From IMG/VR virus record IMGVR_UViG_3300028045_000021, positions 1-53,507 of that record: 53,507 nt of DNA; one strand, written 5' to 3'. Within the stretch, counting starts at the first letter, position 1. Each line of letters begins with the position of its first letter. The notes under the pieces were generated by a model that was not told where the DNA came from, did not search any database, and saw only the letters and a list, made by a program, of their open reading frames with translations. A program made the position numbers and the translations under genes. This document shows positions 7,390 to 15,238 of this stretch, piece by piece. The DNA is from a virus.

Positions 7390-7629
7390 ATGGCAAAAAT
7401 AGAGAAAATATTTACAGGCGATAGCTGCCCAAATTGCGGAGATGGTTTAATAGTAACTACCACATGCGGGGAGGAGAATGACACAGAGTTTGAGCAATAT
7501 TACTATGATGGTGACGATGTTAGATGTGCAATTGATTGTGGCTTTATTTCTTCGGTAAGTATAAATGAAGATGGCGCATGCGCTTATATAGCAGATGGGA
7601 ATTTGGATGAATTGGAAGAGTGCGAATAA
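7390..7629 (+). CDS. Acidic zinc-binding small protein (79 aa)
   Basis: CPNCGDG at residues 13-19 and further cysteines near 28, 46 and 50 could form a zinc site. The protein is strongly acidic (many Asp/Glu, net negative), which is unusual next to the basic neighbours and is seen in DNA-mimic or inhibitor proteins. That link is only suggestive. A repeat element (7651-7690) follows. Confidence 0.6.
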   Translation: MAKIEKIFTGDSCPNCGDGLIVTTTCGEENDTEFEQYYYDGDDVRCAIDCGFISSVSINEDGACAYIADGNLDELEECE

Positions 7630-7650
7630 TTTTATGTTTTATAGTACATT

Positions 7651-7690
7651 TATATGAGCCGTTTTTTTCAATGGCTTATGTATAAAGTTG
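7651..7690 (+). repeat. Intergenic hairpin repeat, copy 1
   Basis: Nearly identical to 20786-20824 (one fewer T and two changes). ATGAGCC pairs with GGCTTAT around a T-rich loop. It lies directly behind a small gene and ahead of another in both copies, so it is probably a transcription or RNA-processing signal. A TGT-N11-ACA site follows at 7696-7712. Confidence 0.7.
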
Positions 7691-7735
7691 TAAAATGTTA
7701 AAAAATATCACAATGATTTACAAATAGAAAAACAC

Positions 7736-7978
7736 ATGGATTTATACAAATTAAAATGGGATATACTCCTGAAAGAAGGAATTACAAAAGAAGATTTAGA
7801 GTTAGTTGATCTGGATATAGGATACTCACCTGTAATACCAATTAAAGGAGGACAGCCAATGGAAGCAATAAGGCTTGAAAGTGGTAAGTTTAGAGTTCCT
7901 GAGTGTCCAATAGTAGGACTTAATATTTCAGAAGAGGAGTTAACTATAATGCGATACAGGTATTTAAATAGTAGGTAA
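7736..7978 (+). CDS. Hypothetical protein (80 aa)
   Basis: A soluble protein with a mid-section rich in Pro and Gly (YSPVIPIKGGQPM) and a helical C-terminus. No family recognised. It stands alone between the hairpin repeat upstream and the promoter/ncRNA unit downstream. Confidence 0.6.
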   Translation: MDLYKLKWDILLKEGITKEDLELVDLDIGYSPVIPIKGGQPMEAIRLESGKFRVPECPIVGLNISEEELTIMRYRYLNSR

Positions 7979-7994
7979 ATAAAATCATTAATAA

Positions 7995-8027
7995 TTGGTA
8001 ATATATCGAATATTATTCTTATATTTG
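7995..8027 (+). promoter_or_regulatory. Bacteroidetes-type promoter of small RNA unit
   Basis: TTG at 7995-7997 and a perfect TATATTTG at 8020-8027 are spaced 22 bases. Expected start near 8034, followed by no long frame before a terminator at 8157. Confidence 0.65.
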
Positions 8028-8033
8028 AAGTCT

Positions 8034-8157
8034 AAAGATTGCATTCGAAGAGCAAGATTACTCAATGTTTAGTATTGTTGCAGCAATCTAAACAAACATT
8101 TCAAGGATTTCCTTGGTCATTTTTAATAAAGCTGGTGAAGTTGCCAGCTACTTTTTT
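8034..8157 (+). ncRNA. Candidate small structured RNA (about 124 nt)
   Basis: Bounded by a consensus promoter and a strong intrinsic terminator, with no plausible coding frame. Seven bases at 8036-8042 (AGATTGC) are perfectly complementary to 8083-8089. A 5-bp hairpin lies at 8102-8115, and the terminator stem pairs 8130-8135 with 8144-8149, then six T at 8152-8157. It could be a regulatory RNA or an attenuating leader for the helix-turn-helix gene at 8181. Confidence 0.55.
8130..8157 (+). terminator. Intrinsic terminator
   Basis: AGCTGG/CCAGCT six-base stem (8130-8135 with 8144-8149), eight-base loop and six T. It separates the small RNA unit from the replication genes. Confidence 0.8.
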
Positions 8158-8180
8158 AAATTAACTTGTTAATATTTTAA

Positions 8181-8324
8181 ATGGAAAACGAAAAATACAT
8201 ACCAGTAAAAGACTACGCTACCAAAAAGAGTATAAGCGTACAAAATGTTTACCAGCGATTAAAGCGAGGTAAATTAAAAGGTAAAAAAATAGGTAATTAT
8301 CAACTTATTTTAGTAGATGAATAA
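8181..8324 (+). CDS. Small helix-turn-helix (excisionase/MerR-like) protein (47 aa)
   Basis: The whole protein fits a minimal HTH_17-type winged helix: YIPVKDYATKKSISVQNVYQ, then RLKRGKLKGKKIGNY as recognition helix and wing. In other phages such proteins act as regulators or as recombination-directionality factors. No integrase is present here, so a regulator role is likelier. It starts after TTTTAA-ATG and precedes the replication operon. Confidence 0.65.
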   Translation: MENEKYIPVKDYATKKSISVQNVYQRLKRGKLKGKKIGNYQLILVDE

Positions 8325-8360
8325 GTTTTTTAATGTTTAATAGTGTTAAAATTTTAAACT

Positions 8361-8750
8361 ATGCAAATGTATTATGATATGTTATTTCACGATCATAGTT
8401 GTGATTATGAAAATAGAGCCAAACAATTAATATTAGTTCAGGAAAGATTTAATAATTGGGAGGTTAGAATAAAAGAATTAGAACCGACAGAAACGTACGA
8501 ATGGAGTATGAGGGCGGGTAAATTCATAAAAGAATATAAAAATGATATAATAAGACTTGATTACGTCATGGAGTGCAATAAGAATTTAAAAGACCTTAAT
8601 TCAAATGAAATAGAGTTTATCTACGATAAGCTTATTAAAAATTGGAGTGGCTTTCTTTGCGATTATGAACTTGATGAAGCCAAAATATTGTTTAGGAAAA
8701 GATTAAATAATCATTTAAAATTTAAAAAATGTCTTACGCTAGTAAACTAA
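8361..8750 (+). CDS. Hypothetical helical protein (129 aa)
   Basis: Predicted almost all-helical, with Trp and charged residues spread along heptad-like stretches. No family recognised. It overlaps the HNH gene by 22 bases, which places it in the replication operon. Confidence 0.6.
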   Translation: MQMYYDMLFHDHSCDYENRAKQLILVQERFNNWEVRIKELEPTETYEWSMRAGKFIKEYKNDIIRLDYVMECNKNLKDLNSNEIEFIYDKLIKNWSGFLCDYELDEAKILFRKRLNNHLKFKKCLTLVN

Positions 8751-9100
8751 AAGACCCAAGATGGATAGAGTTAAGGGATAAAGCCATTAAACACTATGAT
8801 GGCTGTAATTGTTTTGGGTGTGGATGCGCTGAGTCTATTCATGTTCATCATGATAAGTACGATTATTCAAAAGAACCGTGGGAGTATACTGTTGATGATT
8901 TAAGCTTACTATGTAATGTATGTCATGAAAATTACCATAAAAATAATAAACTATTAAAAAAGATACTCACTAATCATAGGCTTTTTTATTCATATGAATT
9001 TAGTAAACTTATAAGTATTATGGATTTATTCTTATGTCTCGATACATCAAAATATAAAGAGGTTATAGAGTTTATCGAATCAAAACAAAATACATTTTAA
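8729..9100 (+). CDS. HNH-type nuclease-fold protein (123 aa)
   Basis: A zinc-binding HNH core is visible: CNCFGCG (about residues 26-32), IHVHHDKYDY (about 37-46), then LSLLCNVCHENYHKNN (about 61-76). The final CxxC-x2-N-x2-H matches the HNH consensus. The C-terminal 45 residues are helical. Between the recombination and replication genes it may nick or resolve DNA or act as a homing-type nuclease. It lies two bases before the initiator gene. Confidence 0.75.
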   Translation: MSYASKLKDPRWIELRDKAIKHYDGCNCFGCGCAESIHVHHDKYDYSKEPWEYTVDDLSLLCNVCHENYHKNNKLLKKILTNHRLFYSYEFSKLISIMDLFLCLDTSKYKEVIEFIESKQNTF

Positions 9101-9102
9101 GT

Positions 9103-9828
9103 ATGGCAAAAGAACTACCTTATTTCAGATTCACGCCACAAGAATGGCAGAATGGAGACATAAGCCTAGAAAGATTTGAGCTTAGAGGTATATTTATAGA
9201 TATATGCTCTTATTATTGGGTTAAAGATTGTAGCATAACTACAGCAATGCTACATAAACGCTATAGCAATGATAATAATTTAGTACAAGAGCTTGTTAAT
9301 TTAGGCATAATTCAATTTGCTGAAAATGAAGAATATGTTAAAATAAGTTTCTTAGACGAACAATTTGATATGCTTTCAGAACAGCGCAAGCGCAGACAGA
9401 AAGCGGGATCAAAGGGGGGTAAGCGAAAGTCTAGCAATGCTAAAGCCGAGCTAGAGCAAAACCCTAGCTATAAAGATAAGGATAAGGATAAAGAAAATGA
9501 TAAGGATAAAGATAAAGAAAAAATAAATGGCGAAAAACCGCCCGTGTATATATTTAGTTTTAAAAGTGAATTATTAAAATTAGGAGTTGATAAACAAGTT
9601 ATCGAAGATTGGATAAAGGTTAGGAAGCTTAAAAAAGCAAAAGATACTATAACCTCTTTTCAAAACATAGAAAATCAAATTAAAAAAAGTGGATTAAGCG
9701 CAAATGAATGTATTAAAATAGCAGTTGAGAAAGATTGGAAAGGATTTAATTCAGATTGGCTAAAAGATAATAATACAACATCTCAAAAATTTGACCCTAA
9801 AAAAGTAAATGACAAATGGAGAAAATAA
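9103..9828 (+). CDS. Replication initiator, Lin1244/DUF4373-like N-terminal domain
   Basis: The first 100 residues carry the pattern of phage initiator winged-helix domains: PYFRFTPQEWQNGDI, a helix ending in DICSYYW, and LVQELVNLGIIQF. A very charged linker with repeated Lys-Asp (about 123-141) leads to a C-terminal DnaD-like helical domain. Such proteins bind the phage origin and recruit the helicase loader encoded next, which overlaps by 13 bases. 241 residues fits the family. Confidence 0.75.
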   Translation: MAKELPYFRFTPQEWQNGDISLERFELRGIFIDICSYYWVKDCSITTAMLHKRYSNDNNLVQELVNLGIIQFAENEEYVKISFLDEQFDMLSEQRKRRQKAGSKGGKRKSSNAKAELEQNPSYKDKDKDKENDKDKDKEKINGEKPPVYIFSFKSELLKLGVDKQVIEDWIKVRKLKKAKDTITSFQNIENQIKKSGLSANECIKIAVEKDWKGFNSDWLKDNNTTSQKFDPKKVNDKWRK

Positions 9829-10475
9829 AAAAAATACTCGATGATATAAAAATTAGTAAGGGTATTCAGCGTAAAAAAGGCGAATACTCCGAGAAAGTAG
9901 CTAAAGAAGTTTGGTTAGGTATTGCTAAAAAATACATTGGCTCAGTAAAAGTTGGTGAAGATGCTAAAAAGGTTTGGTCTGAATTAATTAAATATGCTTT
10001 TGCTCACGAAGAATGTATTTATGATTTAAACAAGGGTATAGGATTAATAGGGCAAACGGGATCAGGGAAAACTATAACCATGGACATTTTAAACGATTTC
10101 ATTTCTGTTGATGATATTATTTATATTCGTGATGGCCAATTAGCACATTTTAAGTTTAAGATTATTTCAGCAAAAGTTATTGGTGCTCGATTTAGTGAAA
10201 AAGGATTTGAAATAATTACAAAATATAGTTCCATGGGCAATTTATGTATTGATGATTTGGGATCTGAAAATCTTGTTTCAAAATACTATGGTGAAAGTGT
10301 TAATGTTATTGAAGAAATAATAGAAAATAGATATTCAAAGAATTTAATAACTCATTTCACAAGTAATTTAGATTCAAATGATATTCTGAAAACCTATGGA
10401 GATCGTGTTTATTCAAGATTGATGCACTCTTGTAATATAATAACCTTAAACGATGAAGATTACAGAATTAAATAA
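9816..10475 (+). CDS. DnaC/IstB-like helicase loader ATPase
   Basis: A P-loop ATPase of 219 residues. Walker A is GQTGSGKT (about residues 78-85) and Walker B is LCIDDLGSE (about 142-150). A sensor-type TSNLDS segment follows near residue 187. It resembles DnaC-type loaders that place host replicative helicase at the phage origin. It overlaps the initiator gene, the usual initiator-loader pairing. No phage helicase or polymerase is seen, so host replication enzymes are probably used. Confidence 0.85.
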   Translation: MEKIKKILDDIKISKGIQRKKGEYSEKVAKEVWLGIAKKYIGSVKVGEDAKKVWSELIKYAFAHEECIYDLNKGIGLIGQTGSGKTITMDILNDFISVDDIIYIRDGQLAHFKFKIISAKVIGARFSEKGFEIITKYSSMGNLCIDDLGSENLVSKYYGESVNVIEEIIENRYSKNLITHFTSNLDSNDILKTYGDRVYSRLMHSCNIITLNDEDYRIK

Positions 10476-10500
10476 AAACTAGAATCACTAAAAACACACG

Positions 10501-10683
10501 ATGGCAAACAAGAACTTATCATCTTGGAAAGATCAAGAGAGACTACGAAAGAAAATAGGCAAACTAAAAGATGCAGCTTGGAATGAAATGAATGAAGTAA
10601 GTGGCATGAGCCCTCTTTATGAAAATAGACTAAAAGTATGGCAAACATTCGATAATCTGCATTTAGAATTAAGTGAAGTATAA
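10501..10683 (+). CDS. Hypothetical charged helical protein (60 aa)
   Basis: Short, Lys/Glu-rich, predicted helical throughout. It lies 25 bases after the loader and 16 before the next gene, with the AACACACG-ATG start style of this operon. No family. Confidence 0.55.
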   Translation: MANKNLSSWKDQERLRKKIGKLKDAAWNEMNEVSGMSPLYENRLKVWQTFDNLHLELSEV

Positions 10684-10699
10684 AATAAAAACTATAATT

Positions 10700-11086
10700 A
10701 TGGTACTAAATTTTTTAAAAGGATTTACAGTAGATGGTAAGAGTAGAAATACTAACTTTAAGGATAAAATTAAAAAAGGTATAAAACTACATACTATAAG
10801 AAACGATTCATCTAATAGGTGGAAAGCAGGAAATAAAATACACTTTAGTAATGGCTCTCGAACTAGTAATTATAATTGTTTTAAAGAGGGTGTGTGTGTG
10901 AGTACTCAAAAAATAGAAATAATCGACAGATCAATTTATGTTGATGATCGATTAATTAATGAAACTACTATAGAATTACTTTCTGAGAATGATGGATTTG
11001 ATTGTATTGATGATTTTTGGGGTTGGTTTGATAAATATTCGCCATTTGAAGGTAAGATAATCCACTGGGGCGGCATTAGATATTAA
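10700..11086 (+). CDS. ASCH/PUA-like phage protein (128 aa)
   Basis: The segment LHTIRNDSSNRWKAGNKIHF (about residues 27-46) with later DDFWGWF resembles a widespread family of phage proteins with an ASCH/PUA-type RNA- or nucleotide-binding fold. Function is unknown. I choose the ATG at 10700 (preceded by the ACTATAATT spacing used in this operon) over a GTG at 10673, which lies inside the previous gene. Confidence 0.6.
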   Translation: MVLNFLKGFTVDGKSRNTNFKDKIKKGIKLHTIRNDSSNRWKAGNKIHFSNGSRTSNYNCFKEGVCVSTQKIEIIDRSIYVDDRLINETTIELLSENDGFDCIDDFWGWFDKYSPFEGKIIHWGGIRY

Positions 11087-11101
11087 ATAAAAACTAGAAT
11101 T

Positions 11102-11491
11102 ATGGAAACACAAAAACACATAGACGCTTATCAAGAACTTTTTGATTACATGTATGACACTTATGGGGTTATTTTGCTAAAAAGTGAAATGGATTATTTA
11201 ATAAAAGTTTGTAATAAAACGGTTGAAAATTACAACGATGCGAGCGAGGGTGAAAAGATCAAGCCTAAAAATTTGGGTTTGCTTAGTGGTGTAAATTGGG
11301 TGGCAATTAACGAACGCTTACCCGAAGAAAGCTGGGGGGATTACATGATTTGTTTAGAAAATAATGCAGTATTTAAGGCGAACTACTCACGGATAGGAAA
11401 TGAACGATGGTTAATAGTGGGGATGGGTGATATTCAAAATACGAACCCGATTAAATATTGGGCTGAATTACCTAAACCACCTTGTTTATAA
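11102..11491 (+). CDS. DUF551-containing protein (129 aa)
   Basis: The C-terminal 60 residues match the DUF551 pattern found in many phages: VNWVAINERLPEESWGDYMI, a Trp-containing strand, and the ending YWAELPKPP. The N-terminal 60 residues are helical. Function unknown. It is part of the replication-region gene row. Confidence 0.7.
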   Translation: METQKHIDAYQELFDYMYDTYGVILLKSEMDYLIKVCNKTVENYNDASEGEKIKPKNLGLLSGVNWVAINERLPEESWGDYMICLENNAVFKANYSRIGNERWLIVGMGDIQNTNPIKYWAELPKPPCL

Positions 11492-11530
11492 CTAAATATT
11501 AAAAATATGAAATAAATAAAATATAGAATT

Positions 11531-12094
11531 ATGGAAAATACAAAAAAAGCGTACAAAGAAATACTGAAAGCACTAAACAAATATAAAGATGATATTGTAT
11601 TTGATGTTAGTGATTTAGAAAGCAAAGCTAAAAACCATTTATTTGGTGTTGAATTGGTTGAAAAATATGGATTTGATTTAGACCCAAAGGGAATATATAG
11701 TACCGATTATCAACAATTAATGGAAAGTATGTATATTGGATTTTGGGATGGAGAACGAAGGTCTATAAGTTGGTCGGAAGATGGAACACAGCCAAAAAAC
11801 GAAACCTTACTTTGTTTAGAATACCCTACTGGAGCTTGTATTTTTGGTGGAGACTATCCGACAGAGTTTTTTCAAAAATTCTTTTTAGAACTTATGACTT
11901 ACAACCCGAAATTTATAGATTCGCATAATAATGCTTTGTATTTTAGTTTAGAAAACGCTGGTAAAATACACAACGATTATCGGGATATTTTAAATCGTTA
12001 CTATGATGAAAATAAAGAGGATTTAAAACAACGAAAAATAAAGAAACTAAAAGACGACCTTTTAAAGCTGGAAAACCCTATTTGTGACAAATGA
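11531..12094 (+). CDS. Hypothetical protein (187 aa)
   Basis: A soluble acidic protein with Trp-rich and Gly-rich central part (FWDGERRSISWSEDG, GACIFGGDYP) and a basic helical C-terminus. No motif or family recognised. A 61-codon frame in another phase around 11743 is a shadow. Confidence 0.65.
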   Translation: MENTKKAYKEILKALNKYKDDIVFDVSDLESKAKNHLFGVELVEKYGFDLDPKGIYSTDYQQLMESMYIGFWDGERRSISWSEDGTQPKNETLLCLEYPTGACIFGGDYPTEFFQKFFLELMTYNPKFIDSHNNALYFSLENAGKIHNDYRDILNRYYDENKEDLKQRKIKKLKDDLLKLENPICDK

Positions 12095-12159
12095 TTTATA
12101 TAGCATTAAGGTTGAGTGAATAGATAGATGCGAATAATTTACAACTAAATATTAAAAAT

Positions 12160-12591
12160 ATGAAATACGATAAATACTGGCATGATAAAATGCTAAGAAA
12201 AAAGAAAGAGGAGTTAGTTTATTTATTAAAAGACGCACTTAAACTTGAAGAAAAAAGAACTAATTTACAAAACCGATCTCTTCATCTTTTTTTTACAAAC
12301 ATAGCCGATCAATTAAACAACTTAGGTATTGATTGTACTATTGAAATTAATGGATTAGTATTCACATTACCATATACCGGCATTGTATTTAAAGAACAAC
12401 TCTGGAAGCCGATACAAAAAACACTTTATGGAATAGAATCTACTACAGATTTGACTACTAAGAAAATAAATGGTATATTAGAAGTTCTGGCCGCCTCATT
12501 TTCACATACTGGAATACAGGTAATATTTCCGAGCAAATGGGAATTAATACAAAGAGAATCAGAAGAAATCTGGGAAAGAAAAAGCTTATGA
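12160..12591 (+). CDS. Conserved phage protein, possibly NinB-like (143 aa)
   Basis: The region RTNLQNRSLHLFFTNIADQ (about 28-46) and the ending IQVIFPSKWEL recall the NinB/Orf family of phage recombination mediators, which have a Gln-Asn-x-x-hydrophobic helix near the start. The match is by eye and distant. The location upstream of an HNH and a NinG-like gene gives some support, since NinB and NinG occur together in lambdoid phages. It overlaps the next gene by four bases. Confidence 0.45.
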   Translation: MKYDKYWHDKMLRKKKEELVYLLKDALKLEEKRTNLQNRSLHLFFTNIADQLNNLGIDCTIEINGLVFTLPYTGIVFKEQLWKPIQKTLYGIESTTDLTTKKINGILEVLAASFSHTGIQVIFPSKWELIQRESEEIWERKSL

Positions 12592-12779
12592 TAGAAATAC
12601 ACATAAGGAATAGAACGAAGAAAATAGAGCAAGCCACTATCACTATAGATAACAAAGCATTTCAGTTTATTAATGATGCTGCAAAAATGGTTGCTAAGTG
12701 GAATAGTAAAGATCAAAATAAACTAAAGCAATTTATTTGCATGTTGAATGGAGAAAAAAACACATTTAAAAATGATTAA
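12588..12779 (+). CDS. Hypothetical protein (63 aa)
   Basis: The frame can be extended upstream to 12537, but the ATG at 12588 overlaps the previous stop (ATGA), the coupling used repeatedly here, so I choose it. A beta-hairpin start and helical end. No family. Confidence 0.6.
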   Translation: MIEIHIRNRTKKIEQATITIDNKAFQFINDAAKMVAKWNSKDQNKLKQFICMLNGEKNTFKND

Positions 12780-12803
12780 TTATTAACTTTAAATACTGGA
12801 GCG

Positions 12804-13088
12804 ATGGAATTACAGATAAAAGCAGATTTAACGCAAACATTAGGAGTTCGACAAATGCACGAACTCATGGAAGTATACATAAAGACTGATAAAAAGTACG
12901 AATGTATATTTATAGATAAAGATCAAGCAAAACAGGTAATAGCTAAATTACAGGAGTTTGTAGGTAAAAAGGTTAAGACAAGTACTAAGAGCGTAGTTTG
13001 CCCTAAGTGTGGATGTAATAAAATAACTGGTGATGGATCAAAAAGCTGGTGTATGAATGAACAGTGCGATTTTATAGAGGCAAACTAG
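12804..13088 (+). CDS. Zinc-ribbon protein (94 aa)
   Basis: A helical N-terminal 65 residues is followed by CPKCGCN (about 72-78) and CMNEQC (about 87-92), a classic C-terminal zinc ribbon. Position next to HNH and NinG-like genes suggests a DNA-related role. No family assigned. Confidence 0.65.
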   Translation: MELQIKADLTQTLGVRQMHELMEVYIKTDKKYECIFIDKDQAKQVIAKLQEFVGKKVKTSTKSVVCPKCGCNKITGDGSKSWCMNEQCDFIEAN

Positions 13089-13110
13089 GAATTGCGTACA
13101 ACTTATTGAT

Positions 13111-13338
13111 ATGAATTACAAACACAATTATTACAGATACCACAACTTAGATATATGCGATGCGCTGTTATGTAAGATATGTGGAAAATTAGCAGGTAAC
13201 CTACATCACATTACCCACAAGAGCCAAAACGGAACGGATCATCCAGATAATCTTATCCCTTTATGCATGGTTTGTCTCAATGGCCACCGTAAGAATAATA
13301 ATCCAACAACTAAACAATTAAGAGAAGCTAATGAGTAA
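13111..13338 (+). CDS. HNH endonuclease-like protein (75 aa)
   Basis: A compact HNH core fills the protein: CKICG (about 21-25), LHHITHKS (about 31-38), NLIPLCMVCLNGHRKNN (about 47-63). The two CxxC pairs bind structural zinc and the His-His/His pattern is the nuclease motif. At 75 residues it is smaller than most HNH homing enzymes and is more like phage recombination nucleases. Confidence 0.75.
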   Translation: MNYKHNYYRYHNLDICDALLCKICGKLAGNLHHITHKSQNGTDHPDNLIPLCMVCLNGHRKNNNPTTKQLREANE

Positions 13339-13374
13339 ACTTATTTATAAATTATTTACCTTTAATTCAAGAGT

Positions 13375-13809
13375 ATGAAAGCAAAACAATTTTATAGTTC
13401 AATGGCTTGGAAATATTGTAGCCGTTACATCCTGTTATATTACGCTAATGATGATCATATAGTGCAATGTGCCACATCTGGCGTTTATATGCCTATAAAT
13501 AGCTCTAAAGCGCATTGTGGACATTTCCATAAGGTTTACGATGGAAGTAAAACAAACTTTGCGGTTGCTTTTAATTTTGAAAACTTAGCACCTCAAAGCC
13601 ATCAAGAAAACATTTACGCAGGTGGTAGGCCTGATGTTATGAAGGAATGGTTAATATCAGAACATGGTCAAAAGAAAATAGACATGTTAAATATCCAAAA
13701 ACATAATATTTGCAAAATGGATAAATTTAATTTAGACCATTGGAAGAATCACTATAAAAAATTATTTGACGATTTGGTTAAAATTAAAGGTAACCCGTGG
13801 AAGAAATAG
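13375..13809 (+). CDS. NinG/Rap-like recombination nuclease (144 aa)
   Basis: The central part CGHFHKVYDGSK (about 45-56) and FENLAPQSHQENIYAGG (about 65-81) matches the NinG pattern, where a His-rich loop precedes an Asn-x-x-Pro/His-Cys segment and a helical end starting at MKEWLISEHG. NinG cuts recombination intermediates in lambda. The usual second CxxC pair is not evident, so zinc binding may be altered. It fits an annealing/resolution system with the ERF protein. Confidence 0.7.
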   Translation: MKAKQFYSSMAWKYCSRYILLYYANDDHIVQCATSGVYMPINSSKAHCGHFHKVYDGSKTNFAVAFNFENLAPQSHQENIYAGGRPDVMKEWLISEHGQKKIDMLNIQKHNICKMDKFNLDHWKNHYKKLFDDLVKIKGNPWKK

Positions 13810-13856
13810 TAATAATTAAATAACTATATTTACTATACATTAAAAAATAACTTATA

Positions 13857-14018
13857 ATGACACAGATTATCGAACAAAGCCACGATGAAAAAGTGGAAAT
13901 GTATATGAAATTTACAAAAAAGGAATTAACACAAATGCTAATTGAAAGTAATACACAATTAGATGCAGCTATTAAAAACTGCAATAAAGAGGTAAAATGT
14001 CCGAATTGTAATTGTTAA
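13857..14018 (+). CDS. Small protein with C-terminal CPNCNC (53 aa)
   Basis: Helical acidic body followed by a terminal KCPNCNC motif, half of a zinc site, so it may dimerise around zinc. It starts after the AACTTATA-ATG spacing and is shorter than most gene callers accept. A TATATTTA box at 13825-13832 upstream might be a promoter -7 element, with no good -33. Confidence 0.55.
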   Translation: MTQIIEQSHDEKVEMYMKFTKKELTQMLIESNTQLDAAIKNCNKEVKCPNCNC

Positions 14019-14215
14019 CTAATGTTATTATAAGAATAGGCGGCTGCCCATTTGGCGAGAACAAATACTCCGCAGGTCGGAAAGCTACTAGGCATATATA
14101 AGAATAACCCTGCGAGTCGCTTATTTTTATAAATTATTGTACGATTTTAGTAGCGGTGGCAAACGAATGATGAAACGAGTACTGAATTAAATTATTAAAC
14201 TAACAAGAGATCGAA
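14019..14215 (+). repeat. Non-coding cassette with TAAGAATAG and GTACGATT elements, copy 1
   Basis: No gene. It shares two blocks with 14477-14689: GTTATTATAAGAATAG (here near 14024-14039) and ATTTTTATAAATTNNTGTACGATT (here near 14124-14147). A degenerate coding-like fragment at 14167-14190 resembles the AKTSNE/AKTSTE stretch in the genes at 14216 and 27977, suggesting repeated duplication of this region. Confidence 0.55.
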
Positions 14216-14476
14216 ATGAAAAAACCAGAAGATTACATTGCAGGAAAAATAAAAGATTGCACTAATACCAATAGTATATTTAACACTAGAAAATACGTGG
14301 AATTTGATGATGTGATAAGAATAATTAGAGAGGTAATGATTGATTGTGAAGAAGCTAACGGAGCTAAAACGAGTAATGAGCGGGAAAGGCTAATTCACTT
14401 TTTAACAGAAATCATGAAAGATAAGGATAGTATTACAATTGAACAGCAAGTAGACACTTACCTTATTAATAATTAG
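14216..14476 (+). CDS. Hypothetical protein (86 aa)
   Basis: Soluble helical protein. The segment EEANGAKTSNERE resembles EANEAKTSTESME in the 27977 gene, pointing to shared ancestry of that part. No function known. It is flanked by similar non-coding cassettes on both sides. Confidence 0.6.
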   Translation: MKKPEDYIAGKIKDCTNTNSIFNTRKYVEFDDVIRIIREVMIDCEEANGAKTSNERERLIHFLTEIMKDKDSITIEQQVDTYLINN

Positions 14477-14689
14477 CCTAGGAATTGCATACAACGGCTA
14501 TTATTTTTATAAATTGCTGTACGATTCGTGGTAATTAATTAACAACGTTATTATAAGAATAGTGCTGAGATAGCGAAGGGGACTAACCCTCGAAGGTGCA
14601 GGATAGTTAAATAAACCTAAGACCACCATTGCAGCTTAACAGCATTATTTTTAAAATACTGTAAAATATTAATTAACAACTTAGAAATT
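14477..14689 (+). repeat. Non-coding cassette, copy 2
   Basis: No gene. Shares TAGGAATTGC-TACAAC with 13085-13102 and the TAAGAATAG and TGTACGATT blocks with copy 1. Several short inverted stretches suggest a structured RNA or remnants of duplicated leaders. Confidence 0.5.
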
Positions 14690-14827
14690 ATGAATAAGAG
14701 AGCAAGAGCAAAACAACCCAAAACAACTAAGCAACAAAATAAAATATTATTTGCTGAAAAACCTATGGGTATAAAAAGTAGAACAGATGGGCACATGCAA
14801 CTACGTGAACCAAGAATGCTATTTTAA
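14690..14827 (+). CDS. Small basic protein (45 aa)
   Basis: Very basic and Gln-rich start (MNKRARAKQPKTTKQQNK), no hydrophobic segment. It begins after TTAGAAATT-ATG, the usual start context. No family. Possibly nucleic-acid binding by charge. Confidence 0.5.
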   Translation: MNKRARAKQPKTTKQQNKILFAEKPMGIKSRTDGHMQLREPRMLF

Positions 14828-14846
14828 ACACAAAACTAAAAAGCAA

Positions 14847-14950
14847 ATGACAAAAGAGGGGGGGGATGCACTCACGACTACGAGCGTGTTTATACTGAAA
14901 AGGTATACGAATGTAAAAAATGCCCAAAGATAAGCCACACTGGCTTTTAA
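14847..14950 (+). pseudogene. Frameshifted small cysteine-pair protein at a G8 run
   Basis: The ATG frame leaves after eight G (14858-14865) into a short non-homologous tail ending at 14933. If the run had nine or six G, the frame would continue as CTHDYERVYTEKVYECKKC and end at 14948-14950, giving about 33 residues with a CxxC pair that looks like the other small zinc proteins here. The cause could be a sequencing error, a real mutation or a slippery phase-variable tract. Confidence 0.5.
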
Positions 14951-15238
14951 AAAGAAATCAATTAAAGAATTACAGGAAGGGTTATAAAAATCGAATGCCG
15001 CTACGAAGATTCACGAAAAACCACATACGGCATTCATCCACTGCAAATATAAATAAAATATCAACATGGACAAAATTTATAATACAGAATTAAATGTTGA
15101 TTTAAACAACTGCTATTTAGACTCATTATAAACTAACTATTAATATGAAAACAATCACTCTATTTAACATTAATATTTGTCTATGTCATTGATTATGATT
15201 ATCTTTAATTATAATTAAAAACAACAAAAACTGTCGAA
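14951..15238 (+). promoter_or_regulatory. Intergenic region with promoter at 15176-15207
   Basis: No convincing gene. A 21-codon frame at 15066-15131 is too short to judge. TTTG at 15176-15179 and TATCTTTA at 15200-15207, spaced 20 bases, form a promoter for the nucleotidyltransferase-like gene at 15239. Confidence 0.55.

Noticed and set aside
15066-15131. 21-codon frame before the nucleotidyltransferase
   Set aside because: Too short, no motif, no homology visible.
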